Position numbers and translations under genes: made by a program
Notes under the pieces: generated by a model
Seen by the model: the letters and a program-made list of their open reading frames with translations, nothing else
What the model was told of the DNA's origin: nothing
Database searches by the model: none
From: Seriola aureovittata
Lineage: Eukaryota > Chordata > Actinopteri > Carangiformes > Carangidae
Direction: 5' to 3'
Assembly: GCF_021018895.1 (NCBI RefSeq)
Contig: NC_079373.1
Location: forward strand, 8,893,501-8,957,500
Length of the DNA: 64,000 nt
Shown here: one piece after another, positions 61,245-64,000 of the stretch
Numbering within the stretch: the first letter of the stretch is position 1
How the letters are laid out: every line of letters begins with the position of its first letter

Positions 61245-61250
61245 TTTATT
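61245..61250 (-). terminator. Troponin T poly(A) signal
   Basis: TTTATT on the plus strand is AATAAA on the minus strand, about 120 nt past the troponin T stop. It lies roughly 480 bp from the dnm1l signal, so the two genes converge closely. Confidence 0.55.
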
Positions 61251-61371
61251 GTTTTGATATCATGATAATTGACATGTAACCCAACACAACAGAACAATGA
61301 ATACACGCACAACAGACACACGGGCCAATCACTGGTGTCTCGCTCTGCCTTGGCCTCGTCTGGTAGCTGCT

Positions 61372-63109
61372 TTACCTCAGCCGGGCTCCCATCTTGCCCT
61401 TGCCACGACCTTTGGCACTGGAAGGGGCGCAGGAAAAGCACAGCAGTCAGTGAGTTTACGACAAGTGGAGGCCTTTTAAATCGAAGCATTTAACAACTCG
61501 ACAAACAAATCGGTCAACAAGGTGACTGTAAAAACAGAAATCCCAATTTAAGTATATTAAGTATGTTACCACTTAAGATGATGTGGAAATAAAATCTGTT
61601 TTAAGTGCAGATCATCTTAACTGCAAAAAACTTTGAGGCTTCCTTTGACCTAATTATGATTTGTCTTTCTAATGAGAGTACAAATAAAAGGTTAAGTTTC
61701 TCCCCTTTAAAGGCTTGAACGAATCTCACAGATATGTCATCAATAATTCTGCAGTTTCTCTGGTGCTGTTGTTTTGTTGGATTTCAGATGGTCATAACCT
61801 CATAACCACTTACATTCCAGTCCACTCTGCAGAATTACTAAGTAGAACAGATGCAAGATGCTCCATAAATAGATTTTACAGGATAAATTTGCAAGAACAT
61901 TTGCATGCAATGATGCAACGAATAAAAAGGAGGTGGAGAACAATTGGCCTCAGACAGGGCTGTGGCAAAGGATTATCCTCTGTGATCCCTAATCCATTCT
62001 ATCACTATGACCATAACAAGATGTGTAAAGGAATGGAGTATAAATTGGCATAATGTGAAAAGAAGTAGATATTTATATATTTATTCTCCAAACCTCCTTG
62101 GCAACCAACCCAGAAAGAGAGGAAGAGATGGAGGATTTAGACAAGATTTAGACAAAATGGTGAAAAGTCCAGTATTTGTCTGAGTGGGAATCAGGAGTAA
62201 ATCCACCCAGTGTTTTTGTACTTACCTTTGGTGATCCTGGACTCGGGCAAGAAGCTGGTTAATCTGGAAAGACACATAAGCCTTGCTAAGCATTGTAAAA
62301 AAAAAAAACACACACACACAGACAGGATACCTGACATGTCCAGCAGAGGCTGCTAACATTATTCTGGAAAATGGAAAACTCTTAAACCCAACATTTATTG
62401 TAACTTAAGACCAGCTTTAATTCTACCCAGTTATAGTTCTGTCATGTTTTATCTGAGAGAAACTACATGATAAGAAGAGCAGCACAAATTACAGAAAAGA
62501 AACAGTTTCTGTTGATGATATCTCAACCTAGTATAGAAACAGTTTCTATCTTTGTGCCTCACACTGAGGTAACTTCTAAATTGATAATCATGATTCCTCT
62601 AAAGAACATTAAATGTGGGATGAATTCAAATAATTTAAACAATGATGCTGTGTTTGTCTGATTTCCATCATAACGAAGGACATGCTCTTCTTGTTTTGTC
62701 ACTAGAGACATCATCATTGCAGGATTTATTAAAAAGATAAGCTGCTACCGTGTGTTGATCGACTTACATCGTATTTCTGTCTTTTGAGTTTCTCACTGAG
62801 ATCAAACTTCTCGGCCTCCAGCCCCATCAGCCACTGCCACAGCTCGTTGGCCTTCTCCCTGAACACAAAAAACCATCAAAAGTTACATCATGAGTCGCCC
62901 ACATGCAAAAATTTATTCTGTAATCTGCTATAAAACAGAAGTACAGACTTTCACACAATGTTCAAATACACAATGTCCTGCATAGCTCTGTCTCACTTGA
63001 GTTTATCCTCGTTCAGATGATCAACACTGAGAGGCTTCTTGCGCTCAGCCAGGATCTTCTTCTTCTTCTCCCTCTCCGTTTGTTTCTTGGCTCCTCTTCT
63101 GTTGTCAAT
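61372..63109 (-). CDS. Troponin T, 3' exons only (partial at window edge)
   Basis: Four coding exons in transcript order: 63109-62997, 62858-62768, 62263-62226, 61417-61372. They join in phase to 95 C-terminal residues plus stop; 5' exons lie beyond position 64,000. The translation has the troponin T signature: [20 protein letters not shown], then DHLNEDKL, then [20 protein letters not shown] and KLKRQKYDI, the TnI/TnC-binding coiled-coil part. Troponin T anchors the troponin complex to tropomyosin on thin filaments of striated muscle and passes on the calcium signal. The end reads [10 protein letters not shown], not the GRWK of mammalian troponin Ts. I cannot decide between cardiac, slow and fast paralogues, although residues such as LEAEKFDL are closest to the TNNT2 type. 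Confidence 0.9.
62299..62321. repeat. A-run plus (CA)n in a troponin T intron
   Basis: About twelve A followed by CACACACACACAC, close to a splice site of the minus-strand gene. Confidence 0.8.
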
Positions 63110-63479
63110 CTGTTTCGGTCAAATGAAAGAAAACACACATCGGTCAATTTGAATAAATTAATCTCAAATGGAAACTCTTCTGAAAAGTATTCAGATCCTT
63201 TACTTAGGTAAATGTAATAATGCAACAATGTAAACAACAAGTAAAAGTCCATCATTAAAACACTATATTATATTTATCACTGTATATTATTGTATTATTT
63301 TTACTGATGCATTTACAGTATGTGTAAGCAGCAATTTAATGTTTTAGTTTTTTGGTAATTTAATCTGCAAAATAAATAGTAACTTACACTAAGTGTTGTG
63401 CAAAAAGGTAAAAAATACAATGTTCACCTCTCAAATGTTGCAGAGTAAAGGTAAAAAGTAGCTATTCTGACGGAGGGTA

Positions 63480-63925
63480 TTTAAAGGTCCCATATTGTAT
63501 AAACTGAGATTTCTATTTTTTTATTTAAAGCAGGTATAGGCTCTATATTAATGCTGTGAAATGAATCAAAGTGCTCCGTCTACAGAGAAATGCACACAGA
63601 GCAAATTGAGCGTTAAAACGAGACGTCAGGACTTCTGTAACTTTGTGATGTCAGAGCTATACAGTCGCCGCCCCCAGAACGGCCCACGTGGACCCCTTGC
63701 AGGATTTGGGGTTCTATGAGTGTTTACCTGAAATCTGATTTATATCAGATCACTCAGAAAGGTCACTGACCTGCTGTTACTAGAGCTCCAGAGAGAAGCC
63801 TGAGGGAGAAGTTTTAAAACTACATTGAAATAGTTTTTGGTACTTAAACACAAATATATCTTCTTATGGATAACAAATCCTCTGACAAAACACTGGAAAA
63901 AAGTGTAAAATATGGGACCTTTAAA
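63480..63925. mobile_element. MITE-like element with perfect 17-bp inverted ends
   Basis: TTTAAAGGTCCCATATT at 63480-63496 is the exact reverse complement of 63909-63925. The 446-bp inside is non-coding. The TTTAAAGGTCCCATATT terminus is familiar from fish non-autonomous elements. It is inserted in the troponin T gene region (intron or 5' flank, depending on where the missing exons lie). Confidence 0.8.
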
Positions 63926-64000
63926 ATTTTTTTTACCCTTTTTAAGGCAACTGCAAAAATAGTCACCACCTCAAAGGGTGTTACTGAACCGGGGAGTTGC

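Overview
This window reads as a ray-finned fish genome, probably a percomorph. The genes are split by many GT-AG introns. Every identified protein matches a vertebrate family, and the non-coding DNA carries the short inverted-repeat elements, dispersed repeats and dinucleotide microsatellites typical of spiny-rayed fish. All gene identities come from reading translated exons by eye; no database search was run.

Layout. Positions 1 to about 24,700 hold no protein-coding gene I can support apart from a retroelement ORF. This stretch contains degenerate dispersed repeats, a probable solo retroviral-type LTR (9133-9658), a CpG-rich stretch at about 11.5-11.85 kb that looks like a minus-strand non-coding first exon and promoter (nrcam is the best guess from vertebrate gene order), and a complete, very young LTR retroelement at 12440-18692. 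The retroelement has near-identical 1.6-kb LTRs, a primer site matching elongator tRNA-Met, a polypurine tract, a 4-bp target duplication and a single intact gag-like ORF of 585 codons, with no pol or env. A LINE remnant, a compound microsatellite and a MITE follow.

From 24,736 to 43,938 the minus strand carries pnpla8 (calcium-independent phospholipase A2-gamma) in nine coding exons encoding 841 aa, with the GxSxG and DGG catalytic motifs and a C-terminal SKL. Next is dnajb9 on the plus strand (two coding exons, 214 aa, an ER J-domain co-chaperone), divergent from pnpla8. The plus-strand gene dnm1l follows (19 constitutive coding exons, 720 aa, plus one putative 30-nt alternative exon), encoding the mitochondrial and peroxisomal fission dynamin. 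At the right edge, four 3' exons of a minus-strand troponin T gene converge on the dnm1l 3' end; the rest of that gene lies beyond the window.

Functional themes. pnpla8 and dnm1l both act on mitochondria and peroxisomes, and dnajb9 acts in the ER stress response. They are neighbours through synteny and I see no sign of an operon-like link. The pnpla8-dnajb9 pair follows the human chromosome 7 order NRCAM-PNPLA8-THAP5-DNAJB9, but I find no THAP5 here. The most unusual content is the gag-only LTR element, with extra primer-site copies inside its LTRs, a repeated leader motif and a cluster of YY1-like sites.
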